From: Spectribacter hydrogenoxidans
GTDB taxonomy: Bacteria; Pseudomonadota; Gammaproteobacteria; Nevskiales; Salinisphaeraceae
Length of the DNA stretch: 64,000 nucleotides
Assembly (NCBI RefSeq): GCF_031846275.1
Contig: NZ_JAVRIB010000015.1
Coordinates: 1 to 64,000, forward strand
Direction: 5' to 3'
Below, in pieces: positions 8,504 to 16,038 of the stretch; position 1 is the first letter of the stretch; each line of letters opens with the position of its first letter. A program made the position numbers and the translations under genes. The notes beneath the pieces are model-generated. The model was not told the DNA's origin and searched no databases. It was given only the letters and a program-made list of their open reading frames with translations.

Positions 8504-10550
8504 CAACTCCGCCCACACCGGCGACAGCTTGGATCTCGACGCCAAGCTGATCGAGTATTTCCCCGGCAAGATCGTCCGTAAGGATCTGACCAAGCGCCTA
8601 AAAGAAGGCGCGAATGTACCTGTGTACGTTCTCGAGTATCTGCTGGGTATGTACTGCGCCTCGGCCGATGATGAGCAGATTGATATCGGTATGGACCGCG
8701 TTAAGCAGGTGCTGGCGGAAAACTACGTGCGACCGGACGAGGCCGAGAAGATCAAGGCCAAGATCCGGGAAGCCGGCAGCTTCAAGATCATCGACAAGGT
8801 GACGGTTCGGCTTAACGAGAAGAAGGATCAGTTCGAGGCCATGTTATCCAATCTTGGCATTACGAACGCGAACATCGAAGGCCGTCATGTCAAAAACTTC
8901 GAGAAGCTGCTGGTTGGCGGTATTTGGTGCATTGCCACTATCCGTTACTACTACGAGGAAGGACAAGGCGGTTCGCCGTTTACGATCCAAGAGCTAAAGC
9001 CCATCCAGATGCCGAACACGGATCTCGATGCCCTGCTGGATGCGCGCCCACAGTTCACGGAAGAAGAGTGGCTGGATGTGTTGCTGCGCTCCACTGGCAT
9101 GGAGCCATCGCACTTCGAGACACGGGTGAAGTGGCATTTACTGGCCCGACTAATCCCGTTTGTAGAGAACAACTATAACGCGTGTGAACTGGGGCCGCGC
9201 GGTACCGGTAAAAGCCACGTTTATAAGGAATGTAGTCCGAACTCCATTCTGGTATCTGGCGGGCAAACCACGGTCGCTAACCTCTTCTACAACATGTCAC
9301 GCCACCAAGTGGGCCTCGTTGGCCTCTGGGATGTAGTGACCTTCGACGAGGTTGCCGGCATTCACTTCAAGGACAACGACGGCGTCCAGATCATGAAGGA
9401 CTATATGGCTTCTGGATCGTTCGCCAGAGGTCGCGACTCGATCAACGCGCAGGCCAGCATGATGTTCATCGGCAACATCAATCATTCGGTCGAGTCGCTA
9501 CTGAAGACCAGCCATCTGTTGACCCCCTTCCCGGAGGCGATGATTGACTCGGCCTTTTTCGATCGCTTCCACGCCTATCTCCCGGGCTGGGAGATTCCGA
9601 AGATGCGGCCAGAGTTCTTTACTAATCAGTACGGTCTGATCACCGACTATCTTGCCGAGTTCATGCGTGAAATGCGTAAACGCAACTTCTCCGACGAGAT
9701 CGATCGCTACTTCAAGCTAGGCAACAATCTTAATCAGCGCGATAGCATCGCCGTGCGCCGTAGCGCATCGGGCTTGCTGAAGCTTTTGCACCCCCATGCG
9801 GGGCATGACAAGGAAGCGGTTCGGCGATGCCTGGAATATGCCCTGGAAGCCCGCCGGCGCGTAAAGGAGCAGCTCAAGCGCATTGGCGGCATGGAATTCT
9901 ATGACGTGCATTTCTCTTACATCGACAATGAGTCGATGGAAGAGCACTTCGTGAGCGTTCGCGAGCAAGGCGGCGGCGGTTTGATTCCGGAGGGACCCAG
10001 CCACCCCGGCACGGTGTATACCGCGACCACCGGGTCTGGTGGTCACCTTGGTCTATATCGACTTGAAACGCAGGCAACGAGTGGTAATGGCAAGCTGACA
10101 ACCTCGGGATTGGGCTCAAGCGCGGCCGCGAAAGAACCTCTGAAGGTTGCGCACGACTATTTCAAGGCGAATATCTCCCGCGTCAGCACCATGACGAGGG
10201 CGGGGGAGTTCGACTTGCACCTGCACATCGTCGAGTTAAACAATACCGGGCCGGCCAAACAGATGACGCTTCCGGCATTTCTAGCTTACTGCTCGGGCAC
10301 GATGGGGCGGCCGCTTCAGAGTCAAATGTTGGTGCTAGGCGACATGAGCCTAGGTGGCAACATCGTTCCAACGGAAAATCTCGCCGAAGTACTGCAGGTT
10401 GGCATGGATTCCGGCGCTAAAAAGGTGCTGCTACCAATGAGCAGTGCCAAAGATATTGCGTCTGTGCCCAGCGAATTGTTCTCCAAGTTTCAGGTCAGCT
10501 TTTACTCTGACCCGGTCGATGCCGTGTTCAAGGCGCTCGGCGTTGATTGA
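8487..10550 (+). CDS. brxL: BREX Lon-like ATPase BrxL
   Basis: This 687-aa protein is BrxL, the Lon-like AAA+ protein of type 1 BREX, known to form DNA-binding hexamers or dodecamers. Walker A is GPRGTGKSH starting near residue 237 and the Walker B region is VVTFDEVAG near 288. The C-terminal part has the Lon protease-like fold (GDMSLGGNI, then a conserved lysine in SGAKKVLLP), but I cannot see a clear Lon catalytic serine motif. It starts inside the 3' end of pglZ. It is the last recognisable BREX gene; brxA, brxB and brxC are expected upstream of the window. Confidence 0.95.
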   Translation: MTLISDNSAHTGDSLDLDAKLIEYFPGKIVRKDLTKRLKEGANVPVYVLEYLLGMYCASADDEQIDIGMDRVKQVLAENYVRPDEAEKIKAKIREAGSFKIIDKVTVRLNEKKDQFEAMLSNLGITNANIEGRHVKNFEKLLVGGIWCIATIRYYYEEGQGGSPFTIQELKPIQMPNTDLDALLDARPQFTEEEWLDVLLRSTGMEPSHFETRVKWHLLARLIPFVENNYNACELGPRGTGKSHVYKECSPNSILVSGGQTTVANLFYNMSRHQVGLVGLWDVVTFDEVAGIHFKDNDGVQIMKDYMASGSFARGRDSINAQASMMFIGNINHSVESLLKTSHLLTPFPEAMIDSAFFDRFHAYLPGWEIPKMRPEFFTNQYGLITDYLAEFMREMRKRNFSDEIDRYFKLGNNLNQRDSIAVRRSASGLLKLLHPHAGHDKEAVRRCLEYALEARRRVKEQLKRIGGMEFYDVHFSYIDNESMEEHFVSVREQGGGGLIPEGPSHPGTVYTATTGSGGHLGLYRLETQATSGNGKLTTSGLGSSAAAKEPLKVAHDYFKANISRVSTMTRAGEFDLHLHIVELNNTGPAKQMTLPAFLAYCSGTMGRPLQSQMLVLGDMSLGGNIVPTENLAEVLQVGMDSGAKKVLLPMSSAKDIASVPSELFSKFQVSFYSDPVDAVFKALGVD

Positions 10551-10635
10551 AGCTGATGGACTCAGCTCACCTTTCCAACAGAACACGTGGATTGTTGAGA
10601 GCCTGTTTCTCGGCGGACAAGCTGGTTAAGCAGTA

Positions 10636-11097
10636 ATGCATACGAGTGATTCGCGTGATCGGTTAACCGATATTCTCTTCTACGGTCTTTATCTCGACCC
10701 GCGCATGCTCACGGACCGCGGGGTGCAACCGCGCAACCCGCGGCTGGCCTCGGTACCGGATCACCAGCTTTGCATTGGTCACCTCTCCACTATTGTGCGG
10801 TCGCCCGGTGATCATGCATTCGGGGTTGTTTACTCGCTCACCCACGATGAAATCCGCGAGCTTTACCGGGACTCTGGCTTGGATGTCTACGGACCGGAGG
10901 CCGTCATCGCCGAACTCTTCGACGGCCCCAGCATCCCCGCCGTCTGCTGGATTCTGCGCGAACCGCCGTCGCCCGACGAGCAGAACCCCGACCTCGTCGA
11001 AAAGCTCGGCCGGGCGATGGCCGAGGCGGGCCTTCCCGCCATCGACCTGTCCCGGCACACGGCCGCCGCCGTGATGGGCGTGACTGCGCCATGCTAG
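10636..11097 (+). CDS. Gamma-glutamylcyclotransferase-like (GGCT fold) protein
   Basis: This 153-aa protein opens with ILFYGLYLDPRML, resembling the glycine-containing loop (YGxL) at the N-terminus of GGCT/AIG2-like folds. GVVYSLTHDEIRELYRDSG resembles the family's G-x-Y-x(L/I)-t-x-x-E-x-x-x-L-D segment. Members cleave gamma-glutamyl amide bonds or are uncharacterised. The C-terminal 50 residues are GC-rich and less typical. It follows brxL by 85 bp and converges with metK, with only 2 bp between the stop codons. Function here is unknown. Confidence 0.6.
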   Translation: MHTSDSRDRLTDILFYGLYLDPRMLTDRGVQPRNPRLASVPDHQLCIGHLSTIVRSPGDHAFGVVYSLTHDEIRELYRDSGLDVYGPEAVIAELFDGPSIPAVCWILREPPSPDEQNPDLVEKLGRAMAEAGLPAIDLSRHTAAAVMGVTAPC

Positions 11098-11099
11098 GA

Positions 11100-12386
11100 T
11101 CAGTAGCGATTCGCCCACCAGGCGCGCATCTCGTCGCTGACCTGCCCGGCGCCATGCAGTTCCTTCATGAAGCGGGACAGCTGCCGTTGCTTTTCCGGCG
11201 CGCCGGGTCCGAGCCCGAGTTCTGCCCGCAGCGCATCGACCCGGGCCGTCGATTCCCACGTGAATTCCGGCAGCTCCCGCCCGAAGTGGCCGAAAGCCGC
11301 GGTCGCCGCATAGATCGGTCGTGTCAGCTCGAGGTCCCGGATGATGCCCGCCGGCGACAGATCGAAGACCCGATGGACGGCCTGTTCAATCTCCGCCTCC
11401 TCAATGCTGGCGGTGCCATGAGTGTCCACACGCACCGACACCGGGGCTGCTCGGCCGATCGCATAGGCCAGTTGCACGGTGGCCTTCGACGCCAGCTCCG
11501 CGGCCATCACCGTCTTGGCGACCCATCGCGCCGCATACGCGGCTGACCGGTCAACCTTGGTCGGGTCCTTGCCCGAGAATGCGCCACCGCCATGCGGACA
11601 GCTCCCGCCATAGGTGTCCACGATGATCTTGCGCCCGGTCAGCCCGGTATCCGCGTGGGGGCCGCCGGCCTCGAATCGCCCGCCGGGGTTGACCAGGCAC
11701 TGGGAGTGGGGGCGCATCAGTGCCTTGGGCATGATCGGCGACACGACCTGTTGCATGACCTGGTTATGGAGCTCGATCTCATCGAGGGTGCCATCGGTCT
11801 GGGTGGAGACCACTACGGTTTCAATGGTCGCCGGGCGGCCGTCCTCATAGCCGAGCGTCACCTGGGCCTTGGCGTCCGGGCGCAGCCAGAGCAGGGTGCC
11901 GTCCCCGCGCAGCCGCTTGTGCTGCTGCATGATCCGGTGTGCCAGGCGGATGGCCAATGGCATCAGCTCCGGGGTCTCGTCACAGGCGTATCCGAACATC
12001 AGGCCCTGATCGCCGGCCCCGAGTTCGCCATCCTCGTGAACGACGGCCCCGGCGATCTCCACCGACTGGCCGTGCACCCGCAGGAGCACCTCGCAGCGGT
12101 CGGGGTCGATGCCGGGAAAGCTGTCGTTGTAGCCGGTCTCGCGCAGGACGCCACGGACCAGCCCGTCCAGCTCGCCACGCAGCTGCTCGAAGTGCCGTTC
12201 GTCGCGAAAGCCGAATTCGCCGGCCACCACCACGAGGTTGTCGGCCAGCAGGGTTTCGCAGGCGACCCGCGCGTGGGCGTCCAGCGTCAGACAGCGGTCG
12301 AGGACGGTATCCGAGATGCGGTCGGCCAGCTTGTCGGGGTGGCCGTCGGAGACCGACTCGGAGGTGAAGAGATAGCGCTGCGTCAT
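11100..12386 (-). CDS. metK: S-adenosylmethionine synthetase (methionine adenosyltransferase)
   Basis: MetK makes S-adenosylmethionine from methionine and ATP. Family motifs are all present: LFTSESVSDGHPDKLADRIS at the N-terminus, GAGDQGLMFGYACDE, the P-loop-like GGGAFSGKDPTKVDRSAAY, and DTYGGSCPHGG. The ATG at 12386 places the conserved motif at residue 5 and has a GAGGA site upstream. At 428 aa it is longer than the usual 380-390; extra residues lie mostly at the C-terminus. It is probably an accessory copy, because it sits in a mobile island next to BREX, whose PglX uses SAM. Two SAM-II-like riboswitches precede it, so SAM itself should repress expression. Confidence 0.93.
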   Translation of the reverse strand: MTQRYLFTSESVSDGHPDKLADRISDTVLDRCLTLDAHARVACETLLADNLVVVAGEFGFRDERHFEQLRGELDGLVRGVLRETGYNDSFPGIDPDRCEVLLRVHGQSVEIAGAVVHEDGELGAGDQGLMFGYACDETPELMPLAIRLAHRIMQQHKRLRGDGTLLWLRPDAKAQVTLGYEDGRPATIETVVVSTQTDGTLDEIELHNQVMQQVVSPIMPKALMRPHSQCLVNPGGRFEAGGPHADTGLTGRKIIVDTYGGSCPHGGGAFSGKDPTKVDRSAAYAARWVAKTVMAAELASKATVQLAYAIGRAAPVSVRVDTHGTASIEEAEIEQAVHRVFDLSPAGIIRDLELTRPIYAATAAFGHFGRELPEFTWESTARVDALRAELGLGPGAPEKQRQLSRFMKELHGAGQVSDEMRAWWANRY

Positions 12387-12450
12387 GATCCGATTCCTCG
12401 TCCCCGAACAGAAACACCGGCAGGTGTCGGTCGGGGAGTGAACCGGATAC

Positions 12451-12504
12451 CGCCGCTTTAGCCGTACTTGTATCCCGCCCGCAAGTTGGTACTTAAATCG
12501 GCGG
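12451..12504 (-). promoter_or_regulatory. SAM-II riboswitch-like element, copy proximal to metK
   Basis: Read on the minus strand the element contains GATTTAAG, CTTGCGGGCGG, ACAAGT and GGCTAAAG in the order and spacing of SAM-II riboswitches. P1 would pair CCGCC with GGCGG. A palindromic GTAC in the first loop can pair with a second GTAC just before GCTAAA, giving the H-type pseudoknot. It ends about 65 nt before the metK start. A possible hairpin (CCCCGA ... TTCGGGG) lies between it and the ribosome site. It probably acts on translation initiation, since no U-run follows it. Confidence 0.82.
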
Positions 12505-12524
12505 CTGCCCGGCACCCGGGCAAT

Positions 12525-12557
12525 AAAAAACCCGCTCAGCGAATACGCCAAAGCGGG
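12525..12557 (-). terminator. Intrinsic terminator between the two riboswitch elements
   Basis: On the minus strand, CCCGCT ... AGCGGG forms a six-base stem followed directly by TTTTTTATT. It lies just after the distal SAM-II-like element and before the proximal one. This is the expected place for a SAM-controlled transcription terminator that stops the transcript before metK. Confidence 0.75.
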
Positions 12558-12568
12558 CCTTTCCAGGT

Positions 12569-12620
12569 CGCTTTAGCGGCATTTGTTACGCGCCCGCAAG
12601 CTGAGCTCAAATCGGCGCGA
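12569..12620 (-). promoter_or_regulatory. SAM-II riboswitch-like element, distal copy
   Basis: The minus strand carries CGCGCCGATTTGAGC, GCTTGCGGGCGCG, AACAAAT and CGCTAAAGCG, close to the alphaproteobacterial SAM-II consensus. P1 is a perfect six-base CGCGCC/GGCGCG pairing. The element is followed within about 15 nt by the intrinsic terminator. It is a second copy of the metK-proximal element: both share the GATTT, CTTGCGG, AACAA or ACAA and GCTAAAGCG blocks, while the P1 and loop bases covary. Confidence 0.85.
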
Positions 12621-12684
12621 TGTGAAGACTAGCAGCGCTACCGAGGCCCTGCAAATGCGTCGCCGAGATTGGACGGGCCCGTGT

Positions 12685-13161
12685 TCAGGACAACGCCGCC
12701 ATCAGATCGTCCTGGTGCTGCCACTCGAACTCGCGCTTGATTTCGTATCGCACGAGCACCCAAAAGTCCGGCTTGGGCTCGCCGGATTCGGCCTCGAGCC
12801 AGGTTCTGGCGTCATCCAGGCAATCGCGAAGGGTGGCGGCAATCAGCGACCAGTCCGGCTTCGGATCGTATTCGTACTGGGAATAGACCAGCCAGCTCGG
12901 CGAGGTGTGGCCGTGGAAGGCGTGGTGTGCCAGCTGCGGGGTGGGGTAGCACTCGCGGAACCGGGGATGGAGGCTGCCGTAATGCTGATGCAGGAACTGA
13001 TCGACGAACACCAGGCTGAGCATGGCAGCCCGCATGCGACTGCGGTCTCTGGACCGACGAATCACCTGCTCGGTGCCGCACTGGCAGATTCTCGTGCGCT
13101 CCCGATCCTTCAACGGCTGGGCCTCGAACCAGGCGAATGTTTCCGGCAGGGAGGTGGCCAT
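12685..13161 (-). CDS. Hypothetical protein, 158 aa
   Basis: I do not recognise this protein. It is soluble, rich in Trp, Tyr and His, with no signal peptide or membrane segment. It has a CQCG pair near residue 26 (ICQCGTEQVIRRS), which could bind a metal with other residues. The ATG at 13161 is chosen because an AGAGATCAG ribosome site precedes it; the reading frame continues upstream but the extension looks random. It is transcribed in the same direction as metK but the riboswitch-terminator leader lies between them. Confidence 0.55.
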   Translation of the reverse strand: MATSLPETFAWFEAQPLKDRERTRICQCGTEQVIRRSRDRSRMRAAMLSLVFVDQFLHQHYGSLHPRFRECYPTPQLAHHAFHGHTSPSWLVYSQYEYDPKPDWSLIAATLRDCLDDARTWLEAESGEPKPDFWVLVRYEIKREFEWQHQDDLMAALS

Positions 13162-13329
13162 ATCTGATCTCTCCGTGACGTTTTCTGGGCTTTTCCGACA
13201 CGCCCTGTCGGATGGATCTGCCAATAATGGACAGCGCGCAGCAAACGTCGCAGGGTGAGCGGTGTCTAGCGGGCAGCCTGACGCGAAAATTGCCAAGCGG
13301 CTAGTCTCGACGTCTCGGGAGCGGATGCC

Positions 13330-13782
13330 ATGAGCCAGATCAACCGATTGGAAGAACCCACATTGCAGCTCCTGTCATTGCTAGTCGCGGGCGTGCTTCT
13401 GAGCGGTTGCGTTGCAACCGGCGAACCCCGCATGCGGACGCTCTCGGAATTCCAGTACGGCGACCGCGATACCGGGACCATCCGTGACAGCAACTATCAG
13501 CGGCAAGGCGATATCCAGCAGCGGGGCGACGACTACATCATCCGCGACAATCTGTACCGCGCGAAGTACCGGCTGGACCGGCAGGCCGACGGCAGCTATA
13601 CCGTGCGTGACTCCAATTACCAGCCCGTGGGCGAGATCAGTGCGCCTGACGCCGGCGGCACGCGTCGGGTGCGGGATGGCGGCTACCGTCCTAAGGGGCG
13701 TATAGAAAGCAGAGATGGTGAGACGATTTATCGGGACCCGAGCTATAAAAAACGCTTGGGAACGGAACTTGAGCTGGAATGA
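13330..13782 (+). CDS. Lipoprotein with RDxNYQ-type repeats
   Basis: This 150-aa protein has a lipoprotein signal (hydrophobic stretch ending VLLSGC, lipobox Cys near residue 27) and so should be anchored to a membrane facing the periplasm. The mature part consists of three or four short repeats: TIRDSNYQRQGDIQ, IIRDNLYRAKYRL, TVRDSNYQPVGEI and RVRDGGYRPKGRI, each ending in a beta-strand-like segment, then IYRDPSYKKR. The pattern resembles small beta-repeat proteins of unknown function in gammaproteobacteria. It stands alone between intergenic gaps. Confidence 0.7.
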   Translation: MSQINRLEEPTLQLLSLLVAGVLLSGCVATGEPRMRTLSEFQYGDRDTGTIRDSNYQRQGDIQQRGDDYIIRDNLYRAKYRLDRQADGSYTVRDSNYQPVGEISAPDAGGTRRVRDGGYRPKGRIESRDGETIYRDPSYKKRLGTELELE

Positions 13783-13982
13783 CGTCCGGTTCGAAGGCCG
13801 AAAGCCACGTGTTAGCGGTGACGAACTAGTATTCCATCGAGTCTCTGGCAGTTTACGGCCATCCTGAGCCACCCTTCCGACGGCGTGACAGATCCTGACG
13901 CGGCAAGAGTCGTCGCCATCGCGGCTGTCGGGCCCCGAGCCAGCGTAGCGACTCCATCCCATCGACTAATGGAGAAGCTCAC

Positions 13983-14768
13983 ATGGGAAACTCGGAAGTA
14001 GATAGCAAAGAGCCTCGTGGTTGCTGGACGCTGCCCAAACTGCACTTGCGCGCCGCAACGCGAGAGTTTGGCCGGTACTTGTGGTGCTGGGCACCGGCAC
14101 CAATCGAGGGTGACTGGCATTTGACCGTGGCTGTGGCCAACGTCGGCGGTGGCTGGCGCGTCGCTGATCGCCACTTCGGGGATGAAGCCTCGGCCTACCG
14201 GGCGGCGGCCCGTTACAACGCAGCTCGGGGCGTCGAACACGGCGCCATGGAACGAATCCGAGCATCTGCTGCGGCGGCGCCGGCAAGAGGCGTGTCATTC
14301 AGACTGCCGAAGGCTTTCGAGTTCTCGAGCAACGTTTTCGAGGGTTTTCAGCGGTACGCGGAACCCTGGAAAGAGGCCGCATGGCCTGTCCCCCGGCCAG
14401 ACTTTCCGTTGCAGCTGTCCGAGGAAAGTGAAGCCGCGGCCGAGGACCAGCTAGCCGGTTGCTATTGGGCTTGGTCCGTGGTCGAGTTGATTGCTGGATG
14501 GGGCGTGTGTGCCATCGCGGCGAATCGGGCGGGTGTATACGTCAGCCCGGAGTTCGTCTCCGGTATTCGCGAGATGGCTACCGCTGCAGCGGATGCAAAT
14601 AACCATTATCGCGGCGTGTCCAAGGCTCAGGCCGCTCGCATTATCGCGAGCGGCCAGTTTGCTGATGGATGTGTCGGGGCTCATCTCGACCAATTGCTGC
14701 GCGCCGGCAAGTATCACTATTCGCTGACAACCGGGCCTGATTCCGGAGGAGGACAGGGCGCCATCTGA
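13983..14768 (+). CDS. Hypothetical protein, 261 aa
   Basis: I do not recognise this protein. It has an AATGGAGAAGCTCAC ribosome site just before the ATG. It is soluble by inspection. Its N-terminal part (WHLTVAVANVGGGWRVADRHFGDEASAY) looks like a small DUF-type beta domain and the C-terminal part is helical and Ala-rich. Codon use is similar to the neighbouring integron-like cargo. No link to a pathway can be supported. Confidence 0.5.
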   Translation: MGNSEVDSKEPRGCWTLPKLHLRAATREFGRYLWCWAPAPIEGDWHLTVAVANVGGGWRVADRHFGDEASAYRAAARYNAARGVEHGAMERIRASAAAAPARGVSFRLPKAFEFSSNVFEGFQRYAEPWKEAAWPVPRPDFPLQLSEESEAAAEDQLAGCYWAWSVVELIAGWGVCAIAANRAGVYVSPEFVSGIREMATAAADANNHYRGVSKAQAARIIASGQFADGCVGAHLDQLLRAGKYHYSLTTGPDSGGGQGAI

Positions 14769-14831
14769 CAGGTGGTCCTCGGGCACCGTTGGCGGTTAAC
14801 AGATACCGGTAGTGCCGGCGCGACCGTCGTT

Positions 14832-14915
14832 TCATGGCGCGCCGAGTATCAGCATCGCGGCGTATATGAGAATAAAGCCCAGTGCGATCATCATCAGGCG
14901 CTCGTATGGATTCAT
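14832..14915 (-). CDS. Small membrane peptide, 27 aa
   Basis: A 27-residue reading frame encodes MNPYERLMMI followed by a single hydrophobic helix ending in LILGAP. A near-ideal ribosome site (CCGGAGAAG) precedes the ATG by 4-5 bases. It is on the same strand as, and about 130 bp downstream of, the HD-domain gene. The short polar start, one transmembrane helix and good ribosome site fit a real small membrane protein, but such a short frame could also arise by chance. Confidence 0.45.
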   Translation of the reverse strand: MNPYERLMMIALGFILIYAAMLILGAP

Positions 14916-15047
14916 GGCGCTTCTCCGGTTTGTTGTTGTTATTGATCGGAATCGGCGTCGTCGGATATGCAGTTGCCCCGCATGGCCCGGCTCGCCGCCG
15001 AGCCATGCATGGCAACGCGTTGTGGCGGCGGCGGGCCGCCGGTGGGG

Positions 15048-16019
15048 TCAATGCGGCAGCGCGTGCTGCTCGCTTACCAGCGTCTGATGCGCCAGTACAG
15101 GTAGCGCGGCGAGCTGTTGCCCGGCCAACGTCTCACCCAGTAGGGCCGACAAACGCCGGCCATTGGCCAGACCGGCACTGATCCGGTCGGCGTACACCAC
15201 GATGTCGGCGCCCACGAAACGCGCGCGATGGCGCATCGCATTAGGTTGTCCGATGTACCCGAGCATGTAGTTCAGGGCGGCAGCCAGATCCGGCGCGCGC
15301 GAGCGCAGCCACTCCAGGTGTCTATCCAGCAGACGACTGGTCTGCACCCCGTGGTCGACCAGCTTGTAGTGCACCGGCCGGGTGTCGTTGTCACCCACGG
15401 TCCGGATTTTTCCCAAGTCGTGCATCAGGGCGACGACCTTGATGAGATCACACTCTACTGGTGTAAGCGCTCCCTCAGTCAGCCGATCACACAGCGCCAT
15501 CACATGCATGCTGTGGATCAGTAGACCGCCTCGGGCGGCGTGGTGATGCCCCAGACTCCCCCGGCAGGTCAGGATCGCCGGGCTGATACGGGTATCGAGT
15601 AGCACCCGGTTGATGAAACGACGCAGCGGCTCGGGGTCCAGCTTGCCCACCATGGTCTCGAGCGCTTCGAGCGCGGCAACGGCCGCCTCGGGACACAGCG
15701 ACCGCGGCAGCAGCCGGGCTGCATTCCTGATCTCCGGCTCACTGATGGTATGCAGGGCCCGCAGATCGCCGATCACGCGGCCCCCGAATCGGCGGACATA
15801 CAGCGCCGCCTGGACCGGAACGGGCCGATGGACTGGCAGATTCCCCAGCAGGCCGGATTCCGGCCAGACGTAGGCGTCGATCGAATCCCTGCTGTCCTCC
15901 AGGGTCGCCGTGGCGAACCACTTGCCGCCGGATGTCTGGCGCTGGGTCACGTCGGTCAGCAGATACTGGCCCTGGACGATGCTGTTGAGACGCGTAGGCG
16001 CCTTGTCGAGTGCTGTCAT
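15048..16019 (-). CDS. OB-fold/HD-domain protein, YhaM-like 3'-5' exonuclease
   Basis: This 323-aa protein has the arrangement of YhaM-type nucleases. An N-terminal OB-fold (about residues 15-100, from QYLLTDVTQRQTSGG onward) is followed by an HD domain with GSLGHHHAARGGLLIHSMHV near 160-180, ALMHDLGKIRT near 205, and a later H (RARFVGADIVVYADRIS). YhaM removes nucleotides from 3' ends of RNA or single-stranded DNA. HD proteins of this kind also occur in integrative elements, where TraI-type fusions exist. The start at 16019 is preceded by AAAAAGGAGG, a very strong ribosome site. It lies 19 bp after the integrase stop codon and may be cotranscribed with it. Confidence 0.75.
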   Translation of the reverse strand: MTALDKAPTRLNSIVQGQYLLTDVTQRQTSGGKWFATATLEDSRDSIDAYVWPESGLLGNLPVHRPVPVQAALYVRRFGGRVIGDLRALHTISEPEIRNAARLLPRSLCPEAAVAALEALETMVGKLDPEPLRRFINRVLLDTRISPAILTCRGSLGHHHAARGGLLIHSMHVMALCDRLTEGALTPVECDLIKVVALMHDLGKIRTVGDNDTRPVHYKLVDHGVQTSRLLDRHLEWLRSRAPDLAAALNYMLGYIGQPNAMRHRARFVGADIVVYADRISAGLANGRRLSALLGETLAGQQLAALPVLAHQTLVSEQHALPH

Positions 16020-16038
16020 GACAGCCTCCTTTTTCTTA

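Noticed and set aside
11592..12461. Plus-strand frame of about 289 codons opposite metK
   Set aside because: MetK motifs on the minus strand are complete; this frame has no recognisable motifs and crosses the riboswitch.
14882..15181. Plus-strand frame of 99 codons with one hydrophobic helix
   Set aside because: No good ribosome site, Arg/Ala-rich tail running into the 3' end of the HD gene; the minus-strand 27-aa peptide is better supported.
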